A stretch of DNA of 64,000 nt from NCBI RefSeq assembly GCF_949628215.1, contig NC_134282.1, positions 15,232,723 to 15,296,722 on the forward strand. The letters run 5' to 3'. How positions within the stretch are numbered: position 1 is the first letter of the stretch; every line of letters starts with the position of its first letter. Of the stretch, positions 24,591 to 36,900 are shown piece by piece. The notes beneath the pieces are model-generated. The model searched no databases. It was not told the origin of the DNA and worked only from the letters and a program-made list of their open reading frames with translations. The DNA is from Phalacrocorax aristotelis (Eukaryota; Chordata; Aves; Suliformes; Phalacrocoracidae). The position numbers and the translations under genes were made by a program.

Positions 24591-27500
24591 AGGAAACCCC
24601 TCCTCTTCCCCAAGGACCACTGCCGCCTGGCCCCATGTTGGGCTGTGCCCAGGTGACCCACATCCCTGCAGCATCCCCACCATCCCTGGCTGTCGCAGTT
24701 ACACAACCCTTCTACAGCCCGCTGCCTGCACCCTACAATAGGCACTATTTTTATTTCCTTTCTGGTTGTCACAAGTAGCACAAAAGTCCTTGGGGTGGAG
24801 GCTCTCCTCCCCCGTGTTGTTATGTAGGACATTTCAGCCACTTGTCCTCGTGCCCTGCTTGTGCCTGTCCCCACCAGCCCAGCACACTGGGATCAGCAGG
24901 GGCAGGAGGCAGGGTCAATGTCCTGCAGGGAGTAAAGCCCCAGGCTTGGGCACCTCTCAGAGCCTGCCCTGCCTGCTCAGCCTGCAGACGTCAGCCCAAG
25001 AAGGCATGTATTTTTGGGGAGACAGTGCTTTCACCCCTACCCTACTCCTGTGATGGCATCACTCCCCAGAGCAGAAGGTAACAGGAGAGCACCAAGATAT
25101 AGTATTTCCCAGCCATGGGCCCTGCTGGTCCAGACCTGCAGGTGGTTTTCCCACCTTGACCTCAACCATGGGGTTGCCCGGGCTGGGGCTACCCCCAGTG
25201 CCCTGCTCGGGGCAGTGGGCTGGGCCCACTGCGAGGTCCTGCCCTGCTGCCCTGGCGGGTAAAGCCCCCGGCCCCCGCAGCTCCTTTACACTGCCTGATC
25301 TTCTGGGGAAACTGCTGTCAGTGGTGGGTCTGGGCACTGGTGACAGCCAGTTACTCAGAGCATAAATTCCTCATGGGCATGATGTGGATGGAGCAATTTT
25401 CTGCACAATTACTCCAGTTTATTCAGGGTGATAAACCAGTATTAAAGGAGGAGGCGATGAGGCACGGGAGCGATGTGTCTTCCTTGTGTACCTGTTTCTT
25501 GCCATATAACACAGCCTGGACATTTCCTAATGGGGCCGGAAGAAGTGGGGACCTGCAGCATAGGGATTAGATCAGACTAGAAATAACATTCCCGTACTTC
25601 TTACAGTAGAGGTCCATGTGTTATGGTTTCAGACTTGGGCTTAAAATTATGTCTCCCTGTGTGCTTCATGCAAGTACCTGATGGGGGAAAAGCAAAAGGT
25701 GCCACTACACAAATAGGTTTGCTAAGGAGGAGGATGGGGAAAATGAACCTCTCCTGGCAGACGGTAGTGATGCTATGCGGTAAGCGGGAGAAGGTGCCAG
25801 GGCATGAAGATGCAGTGTGAGCAGGGACAGCAGCACATGGCCAGAGTGAGCATGCAGGCAGGCAGGGTCAGTGAGGTACCCTCCTGTTGCATGGCAGTCG
25901 CAAAGCCTGCTCCCAGATCTCCCCTGAGGAAGAGCTGATGAGGCTGTAATTCCAGCTGGCTGACACGACATCAAAGCACTTCTCCCCACCAGCGCTGCCT
26001 GCCAAGTCATGTTTTGCACGGTGTGATCCTGCACCACCACATTCACATGGTCTGGGCAGATTCTGGGGTGCTTCTTGTATCCCCGGCACGCTGCCAGGCG
26101 TGTCCAAGGGGCGATGCAGTTTCCCAAACCTGGGGCTTCCAACACCACTTGGAATAGTCCTGCTCCCCCTGGGGCTTCCCTACTCCCTGTGGAATCTCAT
26201 GTTTCCCACCTCCTCTGGCTGAAAAATGGGGCCAACATGCGCCTTGGAGCGGGCAGTTTCCTGGGGGGAGCCCATGGTAAAATGCCCAGCAGGGCATGCT
26301 GAGGGAGATACGTGGCTATGATTTCATCACCAACTGGATGGACACCTTGTTGGCAAGGGAGCCAGGCGGATGTTGAGGATGAGGAGAAGGGCTGCTAAAG
26401 ACAAACCCGAGTGGCTTGGTTGTCTTGTGGCTGCAGAAGCTCAGAGGCACGCTGCCAGCCTCCTGCCTGGCTTTCCCACCACTGCCACCTTGCTCTGCTT
26501 CTCTCCATGGACACCCTTCCCTGGTTTTTCTCCTCAAGCCTGTATCTGCCCCGCAGCTCCTCAGAGCTGCTCAGAGCCTCCCCTCCATAGGGCAGCAGCC
26601 TCCTACGCCTTGCCCTTGCCGGGGGCCTGTTACAGTCTCCCGTGGCATGGAGCCTTGCTGCGCTCAGCAGGAGTTATTCCTCTTTGCCCTTTGATGTGCT
26701 GCACTCCACCACTTGGGACTGCTGATGTGGACAAGGCCTGGCCAATGATCAAAGTCTCCCTGCTGAGCTCTGCTGCTGCAGCCTGGCCTGGTCCCTGGGA
26801 TTTCCAGGGGGGAATCCCTCGGTGTTGCTCTGGGTGGTGGCACAGAGCACGGCACGGTGAGCTCTGGGAGCTGCCTGTGTGCCACTGGGTCCAGAGCCAG
26901 CATGGCACAGCACCTGGCTACTGATAACTGGGCACGGAACAGAAAAAAGGTTACTCAAAAAAATCATAAGCCAGAGCAGCCAAACCCAGCCACTGGAAGA
27001 AGTCCAAATATGTCAATATGTTACATCGGTGTCTACCAGGCAAACGAGCCAGGAACAGTGCGATCGGCACTTGGTTGTTTGCCGGCGTGTGCTGCTTGCT
27101 GAGGCTGGCTGCCTCTGTGCAAACCCGGCTGTGCTGCAGGCTGTTGCAGGGGCATCGGCACGGTGCAGTTCACAGCCCTCTCAGTGAAGGCCAAGTTAAA
27201 CAATGACCCTGCTAATTTGTTCTACTTCCAGCACTGCATTTGGAGCCAGCCAAGAGCAACCAGCTCTAGAAACCCAGCCCTGCTGCTGTTTTTCTGGGAA
27301 AAGCGATCCCTTCGCTTACCCTTGCTGCCAATGCTGGGCTGGTGGAGGCTGATGGTGCAGTATGGGTACTGGCCCTGAGCTGTGGGCTCTGGGGCTTCCC
27401 AAGCAGCAAGCCCTGAGGGCAGGTGTGCCCTGCGATCCCCATGGAGAGGGGTGCATTGCCCTGCAGGCTGCCTTCAAGCCCAGGAGGTCCCTGGGTCCCC

Positions 27501-30500
27501 ACAGGTCCCTGAGGCTGGCATAGGGAGCAGTACATGGCAGCTCCATGATGGTGGTGGGGCTGGTGGGACCAACGGATGTGCTCACATCCCGCTCAGCATC
27601 TCATGCTTTTCCAATGGGAGAAAACACCTGCCTAATTAAACAGCAGTAACGAGCTTGGCATCCCCAGCCGTGCCTGCACACGCTGCAAACTCCAATGACA
27701 CTTAGAAGAGGAAATGTGCTGCCTTCTGGGTCTCTCTGCTAATATTTAGAAGGCTGACAGCTGTGTCCCGAGCCCAGTCAGTACACGGTATAATTAGAAA
27801 AGCTGCTTGAATAGTGTTGTTATAAAAGTGATGTTAAAATAATGATGTGGAAGGAAAAGCCGAGGCCGTATGTTTCTGGGGTGTGCGTGCTACGCTAGGC
27901 ACTGTGCCCAGTACGCTGCAGTGATACATTCAAGGCAGCCTCTGCTGAGGGAAATTAGCATCTCTGTGCTGTACACAAGGTACACACTGTTCTTCAGATG
28001 CAAGCTGAGAGTCACATTTAAACCCATCCAATAGAACATTTTCCAATTTTTATTTATCAACAAGCATCTACGCATATTCCTGGAGAATGAAATATTTATC
28101 CATAGACATACGCATGCAGAATGTGAGAGTGCCAATGTATTATTTATCACTGCTTCCCTCCCATAGCTTATAAATAACTCATGAAGCCTGGTTGCCCAGC
28201 ACGGCCCATGGCCAGCTACCTAAAGCATCTCCACCTGCCACTGTGTGCCAGCTCCGGGCACCTCGCCCCAGGCAGAGCATTCCCTGCCTCCAGGCCCTGC
28301 CAGGGAGAGGGCTGGCAGAGAATGGCAATGCAGGGTAGCATTGGCCTTGCCATTGGACACCTCCGTGCACATCCCTGCAAGTCCTGCTGGCTCTGCCCAT
28401 GGTGGCTGGTGTGGGCCATGGTTCCCTGCCTGCAGCCGGGGTGATGGGACCCAGGAGCCAAAGGGAGAGTCTGGCAGGGTCTTTGCTGTCGTCCCGTGGA
28501 GGGAGCATGGAGGGATGTGGGTGTCAGCTCCTGGCTTAGCCACCAAGAAGGGAAACTGAGGCTGCACCAGCAGTGAGCCAAACACGCCATGCTAGGCTCT
28601 ATGGAAACGCTGTCATCTCACTGCAGATATAAGATGGTGAGAGCTGTTGTGTAAACAACAGCCTCCCAATATGAGATCCATCATTTGTAATGAAGCTATG
28701 AGAGCTGCCACCAAGCAAGACGTGCTGTCTGGGAGGGAGGAAACAGACAGGGGCAACTCAATTAACTCTCTGAATGGGAGGCTGAGGCAGGGAGCCCTGC
28801 CACGGGGCTGGAGCCTGGGTCAGAAGCCAGGCTGCTTGCACAAAGCCTTCGGCTCCCTGGCCTCCGGCAGCAGTGCAGTAGGCTTTGTGGACAGCAAACT
28901 GGGAAGGGGGAAAGCACCCAGAGCCTATTCTGGTTCTCTTGAGATCAACGGGTGCAAATTGGGCCCCAATGGTGCTGATCTGGGACCTTGTATTTGAAGA
29001 TACTGTTGGTGAACAAGAGCAGATGGGTGTCAGACACAGTTTATGGCTTCGCACATATAATTCCAGTTTCAATCACATTTAAAAAAAATTTACCCATCTG
29101 CTGAGCTCGAATAACACCTTTCTGCAGTGCTTAAGACGGACGCAGATAAAGCAGACACCAGGGAGCTTTTTGCTTCCACTGTAGAGTGACTGCATATGAA
29201 TCAGGGCTGCTGCATGAGCCCAGGGCCATGAGCTGGGGCAGGTTATGGAGGTCAGGCTGTTCCTACTGCACTGCAGGGGACAGGTCAGGGTTTGGTGCTG
29301 AAGGAAGAAGGGGAGAGGGTCCCCTTGGCAAGGCCAAGCAGTGGCTCGCAGTGTTAACAGAGTACACAGCTCCGACTAAATGACTTGATAAATGAATTAT
29401 CTTCCCTATGTTACCTGCTGACAGCAGGAGCATCCCTGTGTTCTCTGCAGAGAGAGGATGGATGGGTGGGAGCGCAGCTTTCTTGACTTTGAGCCTCCAG
29501 CGCTGCTGGTTGCTTGCTCCATGCAGAAACGCTTATGAACAGTGCTCACACAGGTGAGGACTCGCTTCGTTCATTGATAAATAGTGGCCGCTTGGGAAAT
29601 GAAGTGCAGCAGCCGTTTGGCTTTGCACAGCGATCCTGCACAGCAGCTGAGAGCATGGATCTGGCTGGGCTGGCAGGAGGAACTTGGTCGGCAGATTGCA
29701 ATTACCTTTGTTGTCCTCTCTCCAGGGCCGAGCAACCAGCCCACTCCTGGCAGTGGTCAGGGCTTCTCCAGCCAGTGCTGGGTGCAGGAGGACCTGGGGG
29801 TTTGGGGGCAGCTGCCCCACAGCCAGCTCAGGGCAGTGGCAGTAGCAAAGGGGGTATGTGGAGGGCTGGGAATGACACTGGAGTGGCCTCAGGTCTCATT
29901 GCTGGGGCATCGATGGAGCCCCACAGAGTCCTGTGGGGTGTGCAGCCCAAGGCTGGGCAGGACTCAGCAACACCAGGAAGGCACCAGCTGGCACTGCTAT
30001 GATGCTCCTGCCAAGCACTGGTGTTTTCCCAGCTGAAGGAGCTGCCAGAGCTCAGTCCTGTCCCAGGGTCACATCTCCAAAGAGAAACAGAAACACAACC
30101 CTGGCAGCTTGGCGTGCTGAACTTGCTTATGGAGGCAGAGCCCCCAGGGAGGCCAACACACCCGGAGCATTTGCAGGACCAGAGATGTTTGCCCTCCATC
30201 CCAGGAGAGGAGCTGCTTGCCTGGCCAGCAGCGAAAAGCTCAGTGCTCATCAGACATAGGTGCTGCCGGCCCTTGAGCCAGGCCCTTGGTGCTGGTGAGC
30301 TGGGCGGGGTGGTATGGCCAGGTGGGAGCCAGATGCTGGGCTGCTGCAGAAAGTCAGCAGCACCCATCAGGTTCCTAAGAGCATTGGGTAGCACGGAGTT
30401 ATTTCTAGGCCATGGCAGTTTTGGGGAAGGCATTACAGAGCTGTGAGGTACAGCATGGCTCTCAGCTGGAGGTACACTCATCGGCTTGGGAGCAGCACAC

Positions 30501-30790
30501 ACCAGCTGTCCTTTGGGGGCTTGCTGGCTTTTGACTTCACCCCACTTCAAAGCCCAGGCTCCTTATGTGTGTTTTTGCGATGTTCACACACTTCAGGTTT
30601 CTAGGCCAAGTGAGAGCTTTGATTCCATGCTGCACTCAGCAGCTCTGCGTGAAGGTAGCCTGCGGTTAAGTAAGGTGAGAGGCTGAAAGTGGTTCAATTT
30701 TGCAACAATAGCTGAGAACAAAGTACAGATTTTGCCATTTAAAACTGGGACAAAACAGAGCTGGAAGGTTTTTGCGGGTTTGTTGTTTTG

Positions 30791-30805
30791 TTTTTTTTTT
30801 TTTTT
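30791..30805 (+). repeat. Homopolymer T15
   Basis: Fifteen consecutive T residues within a longer T-rich tract (about 30780-30810). No retroposon body with matching flanking duplications was seen on the other side, so its origin is unknown. Confidence 0.9.
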
Positions 30806-33800
30806 CTTTTAACATCCAGTAGCCTTTTTTGAGTAGAATTAAATACTCAATGTCCGTGGCCTTTACCACGCTGTAGCATTCCCATTCGCATTCAAATGGT
30901 AAAGTCAGGATGGGGCAGCAACACCTGGGAAGGAAATGAAGCAGAAGAAGAGGAAGAGAGGGACCTCAGCTTGGGCTTGCTCTCCTGGCCAGGGCTCACC
31001 CTGGTCTCTGCCTACAGCTCCTCTCAGCCCTGTGTTTTTTTTTCTTTTGTTCTCCTTCCACCCTGGGCTGACCTGCAGAGCATCTCTTCACCTTGCCAAA
31101 GAGTATTTTTATGTTAAATGGCTAAAAGTCATCATCACTGTAATGGTTCTTATGGCAACCCAGCAAACTGAGCTCTTAAAAGCTCATCTTGCTTAATGCA
31201 TCTCTCTTATGTGGGCTGTTATGCTTACCTTACCCCTGGGAACACAGGCAAGCCCTGGGCTGAGCCAGCTCCTCTCTGAGCTGCCCCCCAAATGGGATAG
31301 GAGGGCTCACCCATGCCCACAGAGAGCATCCGAGTAGCAAAGCAAGCGCAATCACTGCCACCTCAGTCACCCACTGCTACATTCCTTATGGATGCCATTC
31401 GGTCCATAAGAGCCTCAGAATCATTTCCCTCCTTAAAATCTTAATTTTAAAACATCCCACAGCCTCCTCCTGAAAACCTGCCGAGCTGAAGGCGCTGCAG
31501 GTCACGTTGTGCAATTTGCTGTTGCAAGACAAAGAAAACAAGTTCTTCTTTTTCACAATTACCAAACCACTTCATCGAGCAATTTCCCTGCCTCTGCGCT
31601 TCGGTTTCAGTTAACAGTATTCCTCGGGGAGGGAAAGTCTAACTGCACCTCCGAGTGACTTACTGCTGGTTCTGCCATTACAGATGATTCTGAAAAGTTA
31701 CTTAAGTGCCATAACTGTCAGCAGCAGCTTTTCCATGCCTTGCACTAGAGCCGAACCCAGACGAGGCTTGCCTGGACTGCAGGCAGATGCTGGCCAGAGG
31801 GGCCTGCACAGCCTCGCCTCAGGCGCCAGCTCTCCAGCTTTCGGCTGCCTCTCCCCAGGGTTGAACCCCATCTGCCTGCCTCAGTGTGGCTTTTGCTGGG
31901 GGCTCTGCCCTTGCATGCAAAAGCCCTGGTCCTGAAGAAATGGCTCCCACTGGAGGTCCCAGCACAGTCCCAGGTGCTTTGGGGGGGTTTGGCCAGCCCA
32001 GGAGGGGGAATGTCACCCCTACTTAAGGCCTGAGGGCAGGGAGGGGGCTGTTCCAGCGTCACACAGCCGTTACGGGGAACTGCAAGCCTTTGTATGAAGC
32101 AACTCCCTGCGGCAGCTACTCACCACCCGGGGCGTCCCCATCACCCCATGCATGGCACAGCGGGAGGAGCACGGCTCCCCACACCGGAGCAGGCAGCAAT
32201 GCCAGCGGTGAAGCTTGGCTGCACTGAACCAGGGACACTGGTTTCCTCCCCATCGCCCCACAGCAGGAGCTGGCATTGGGGCTGTTCATGGCGGTGGCTA
32301 TTCCCGGGTGGGCTGCCGCTGTGCCAGGAGCAGGCAGGCCAGCCCGCTGCCACCAGCTTTTAGGACTGAGTTATGCCAGGGCGTGGGGTCCGTGTCTCTG
32401 CTGCTGCCTTTCCCACGCTTCAGGGCTGCCCCACTGCTGCTTAACTGGGGATGGGGCCAGCATCGGGGCCAGGCATGGGGACTGAGAGCCAGCACCCCCC
32501 ATATCAGTTCTTTTGCAGTGCGAGGGCAGCACCGCCATTTTGCGGAGGGCAGGACCATGGGTCTTGGCTCGCTGCAGCTCAGCTGCCAGCCCCCTGAAGC
32601 CCCAGCGGCCCGAGGAGCCCACGGGGGTGCCTGGGCTCCCAGCTCTGCTCCGACCCCTTCAAACTTCCTGCATTTGTTTCGCTCAAGCTATTTGGGGGAA
32701 GTAGGGTGTTGTTATGTCTTCAGCTCAGCGTCTGTTTAGAGAAGGATAATGCCGTTGTGGGGAAGGACAACAAGAAAATTAAATGCCTACAATTCTCTGT
32801 CTCTCACTATTTTGACTAATTTTTTTTTTCTAAATGGGTATTTCCTTGGAAAACTACAGTGAGATTTGATGAGGCCTGGTGCAGGGGGAAAGCATGAGTC
32901 AAGCCACCAAGATGAGCCCAGACTGATACCTGCTTTAGTCCTACTGCAGGCAGGTGAATCCTGTCTGCTGCACATTCAGAGGCAGAACAGAGGAAGGTCA
33001 GGTTATGAAAGAGAAGGGATGGCCAGTGCGGGAGCAGACTTCCCTGGGAGACCTCGGTGCAGAGGACTGCAGCCACCCCGTCCTGCCACTTTCCCAGGGC
33101 TAAGTTTAGCTCCTGGTTTGCTCAAGGAACCCAGATGAGCACCTGGGATATCTTAATGTCATTGTCCCACCAGAGCTGGCTTTAGGGGACTTTTTTACCT
33201 TGCGGGATATAACTAATTGGACCTGACATCAAGAAGAGTCATGTTGGGTTCTGAAATAGCTTTCTGCACAGTGTTACTCACAAAGGTGCCATGGGGAAGC
33301 GTGGGTGTAAGAGTCCACAGAGCCACTTCTGCAGGCACTGGGATGCTGCATGGCCATGGAGTGCACCTGAGCTCAGGTCATGTCTCACGTCCTGGCAGCC
33401 CAAACTGGGGAGCAGAACTAACGACCATCTATGTCCTGGCTGATGAACCCCAAGTCTGGCTTAGCCCAGAGGTGCAAATAGGACTCTCAAGTCATTCTAC
33501 CACTGCGCAGCAGGTCCTTGCAATACCCTGTGTCTGCAGTGGTCCTCACTCTTCTGCCTTGCTCACCAGCGGCAGCCTGAAGGGTCTCAGTTCCTCAGCA
33601 TTTCTCTCTTCAGTAACAGCAGTGAAAGCCAGGCAGAGGCAGTGGGTTCAACTCACTTAAAAGCAGCAGCAATCAAAAGGTGTCTATGGGCTTGGGCTGG
33701 GAGTCCAAAAAGGGAGAAGGCAGATCTTCCGGTGGCCTTTCCTAGCAATGGCTGTGTACCTCCTGGCCACCAGCTTCGGCAGATCTTGGTGGACCTTAGG

Positions 33801-33903
33801 GTCTCCTGCACAGCTGTACCATGCTGTATGCTCTGCTAGAAATCTGCTGAGACCTTGCTCCAGCCAGCGCTGGAGCCAGAGGTTCTTTGCAGCAAAGTCA
33901 TGC

Positions 33904-33955
33904 GTGGGGGATAACTGTTGTACTGGGGTGTGTGGGATAACTGCTGTGCTGGTGC
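33904..33955 (+). repeat. Imperfect tandem duplication, 26-bp period
   Basis: The block GGGATAACTGTTGTACTGG at 33908-33926 recurs at 33934-33952 as GGGATAACTGCTGTGCTGG, with two mismatches and a period of 26 bp. It is a small local duplication with no sign of function. Confidence 0.85.
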
Positions 33956-36900
33956 AGGGACCCCACTCCTTGACATGCAGAGCCTTTGCATTATGAGATG
34001 CTCTCTAAAGCCTGGACATTGCTTAAGAAAGTAAAATTAGACCAGAGCAGCACTAAAGATAAGCAGCTCAATTCTCATCCCACAACGTGCCGGAGGACTG
34101 TGGCAGGCAGGAGGGAGGATGGGACACAGTGTCACCTGCAAGGACAGTGGCAGACTGACCTGGGGCAGCTTGAGTTCATAGACCTGCCCCAGCCCTGCAT
34201 TGACCAGAGCTGGATGTGTGGAGTTATTGGCGACGCTGGGGGACAGATGGTGGTGCTGCAGCTGCTGAGCCAGGGCAGAGCAGGGCAGGGACCTGTGTGT
34301 TGTTCCTCACTGGTGATCCCTCCAGGCGGGTCAGGCTACGTCCCGGACAAGGTGGATGGTGGGGCGGGGAAGGGTTCCCCATGGCCCTGGCTGCTCCTCA
34401 GGGGTCTGTGCATGATGGAGATACAGCACGTAGCCTGCTCTGCAGCTGCATCCTCCCCTTGCTTATTTGCCTCCTGGCCACAGTACCTGTCACTGCTGGG
34501 GCCACGGCAAGCTGCTTTTGGTTCGGGCTCTCCTGGGAGCCCCAGAGAAGGTGGTGGGCAGGCCATGGACCCTAGGACCAGCCTCTGCTGCTGGGAAGCC
34601 TCCATTTTGTCCCAGGTGGGTGAAGGCAGAAGCAGGCTGCAGGGCAAACAGGGTCCTGTCTATGTTCAGAAGTCATCATCACTAACGCTCAGCTTTAATT
34701 AGCTGTTGCCAATGAACGCTCCTGCCAATAGCTGCCTGGGGCCGCCTCTCCACTCCCACCGGTCTCATCTTCTGGGCCACTGTAGATGTGGACAGAGCTG
34801 CTTCTGGGAGGGTCAGCAACCACAGTGTGCACCAAAAACTTGAACTGAAGCAAGCTGCTCTCACATGACCCCACTGCGGATCCTGGAGTACAAGTTAATA
34901 TCCCTGTGCCAGGCAGAGGGAATTAGGCTTCCCAATGTCCAGAACAAGGTGCTGTGGAAATACAGCCAACCCCATGGACCTGCTTCATACAGCCAAATGA
35001 GAAGTCACTTGGCTCTATTGTTTCATAATTATTAGCAGAGAGATTGAAAATATAATTATGATAATTAATCTAAATTGCAATCTTCCTACAGGAGCTATCG
35101 AATTATTTATACCAACTTTTCATCCTAATTCCCTTAACCGTTCCCTACCCAGAGGAGGAGGAACCCTTGCTGCTCCGAGCTGCCTGCACTGTGTGCCAGT
35201 GCCACCAGTCCTCTCCAGCACTTGCTGAAACAGCAGCGAGCAGCAGCTCTTACTCAGCAGGAAATTGGGATGGGAAAGGAGCTGTGAGAGACAGCAGCCC
35301 CGAGGGCTGGAGTGCTCTGGGGGCCAGGAGCCATAGCAAGAGGGAGAGCTGGAGGGGAGCATGCAGAGCTGGGAAAGGCAGTGCCTGGCTGCAGGCAGGG
35401 CTGGCTGGAAAGGGCCGAGTGATGCTGGGCAGATGTTCAGCAGGAGGTGGCTGCCAGGGCTGGATTTGGGCACTGCGTCTCCTGTCCCTCAGGACTGAGC
35501 ATGTACCTGCCACCCTGATTTTTGGAGCTGGAGTGAGCTCAGAGCTCAGCATAGCAGGGCTCGAGGGCCTCGGCATGCCCAGGCCAGGCTGCTGCGGAGC
35601 CTGGCTCTGCACACAGTGTGGGTGATCTCTGTCCCCCAGCAGCAGCGGTTTTGGTGCTGTCGCTCTGCCAGCTCCCTCCAGGAATACTGTCAGCTCTAAT
35701 TAATGTCACAGTTTAGCTTGCTCATGCATCCGAGCAGACCGCATGCAACTTCACCGGGCCACAGGAAGAGCAATTAATCCCATTGCACAGCCTTTTCCTT
35801 GCGTCCCCTGCGGTCTGCAGAGTGCCCGTGCCAGAGCAGCAGAGATTTCCAGATCTGGACGTGACACTGAGCGTGTCACCCCTCTGTGCAGGCTGGCAGC
35901 AGGATGAGCTGCAGGAGGCAGGCTGGGCAGCTGTCCCCCATTTCAGAGCAGGAGAGCATGGGAGGAGCTCTAAGCTCTATAGGCACAGCCCTTTGCAAGG
36001 GGCCAGTTCTCCACGACAGAGCTCACATCCTTCCCACAGAGCTGAGGACATGTTCGGGGCATGGGGACAGATTATGTGTACCATAATGTGCCACCACGGG
36101 GTCCAGGGCACCTGTGATGGAGCTGCAGGGCAGTAGCATGAAAGCCCAGATGCTTGTAGCAAGCAGTCCCTCGGCAGTCTTGCGCTATCCCATCCCAGAC
36201 CTTGCCCAGCTCCTGCCACAAATGGGGCTTGGTTTAAGCCTGTAGATCGGAGCTGTGCTCTGGCTTACTGACGCTGAGCATGCAGAGCATCTCCCAGCTC
36301 AGCAAAAAGCATTTAGCAGCCTTTCTCCTGCCTCCAACCTTGAGCAGCAGCATGGAGTGCGGTGACCAAGGCCAGATCCTGGATGGTGCTGGGCAGCTGC
36401 AGCCTGGAGCTCAGCTCCTTGCAGAGCTGCCGTGTCAAGCCAAGGGCAGGATTGGGCCCGTGTCCTTCATTATATAACTGTTTCTCCAAGTGTTTTTGTA
36501 GCACTCGGCCTTCCCACTGGGCAGAGCCCCCACTGGCAAGGGGGAACATCATGTTTTTTTGAATGCATAGCTTTGATTTCATTCCGAGCTGTAGCAGTGG
36601 CCAGTTCTGCCCCCCCAGCTCATGCACCTTGCAGGGCAATAACCAAGATGCACCCCCCCATGAGCCACCAGCCAGCAAGCTGTGGGTTGCTTGTTGGGGT
36701 GGGTGATGGAGCTGTGGGGAGAAGCCCTGCAGATGAACTGACCTAGCCTGACCTATAGGACCCCATGCTGTCCGTGCCCTGCCCCAGCTGCCTGCCCTCG
36801 CATTCCTGTCCCCGCACATCATCCCCCTCCAGCTGCTGGGGAAAACAGACCCTGCTGCCACCAGCAGCTGGGGTGCAGAGGGGGAGCCGCCTTCACAGCA

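Noticed and set aside
29255-29300. Possible REST/NRSF site ending GGTGCTGAA
   Set aside because: Only the right half fits; the left half diverges too far from the 21-bp consensus.
29828-30550. 240-codon minus-strand frame
   Set aside because: Pro/Ser-rich composition without domain, flanked by no splice or promoter context. Similar-length frames occur elsewhere in this GC-moderate DNA by chance.
33986-34702. 238-codon plus-strand frame
   Set aside because: No recognisable motif and low-complexity Gly/Ser/Gln-rich sequence. Treated as a chance frame.
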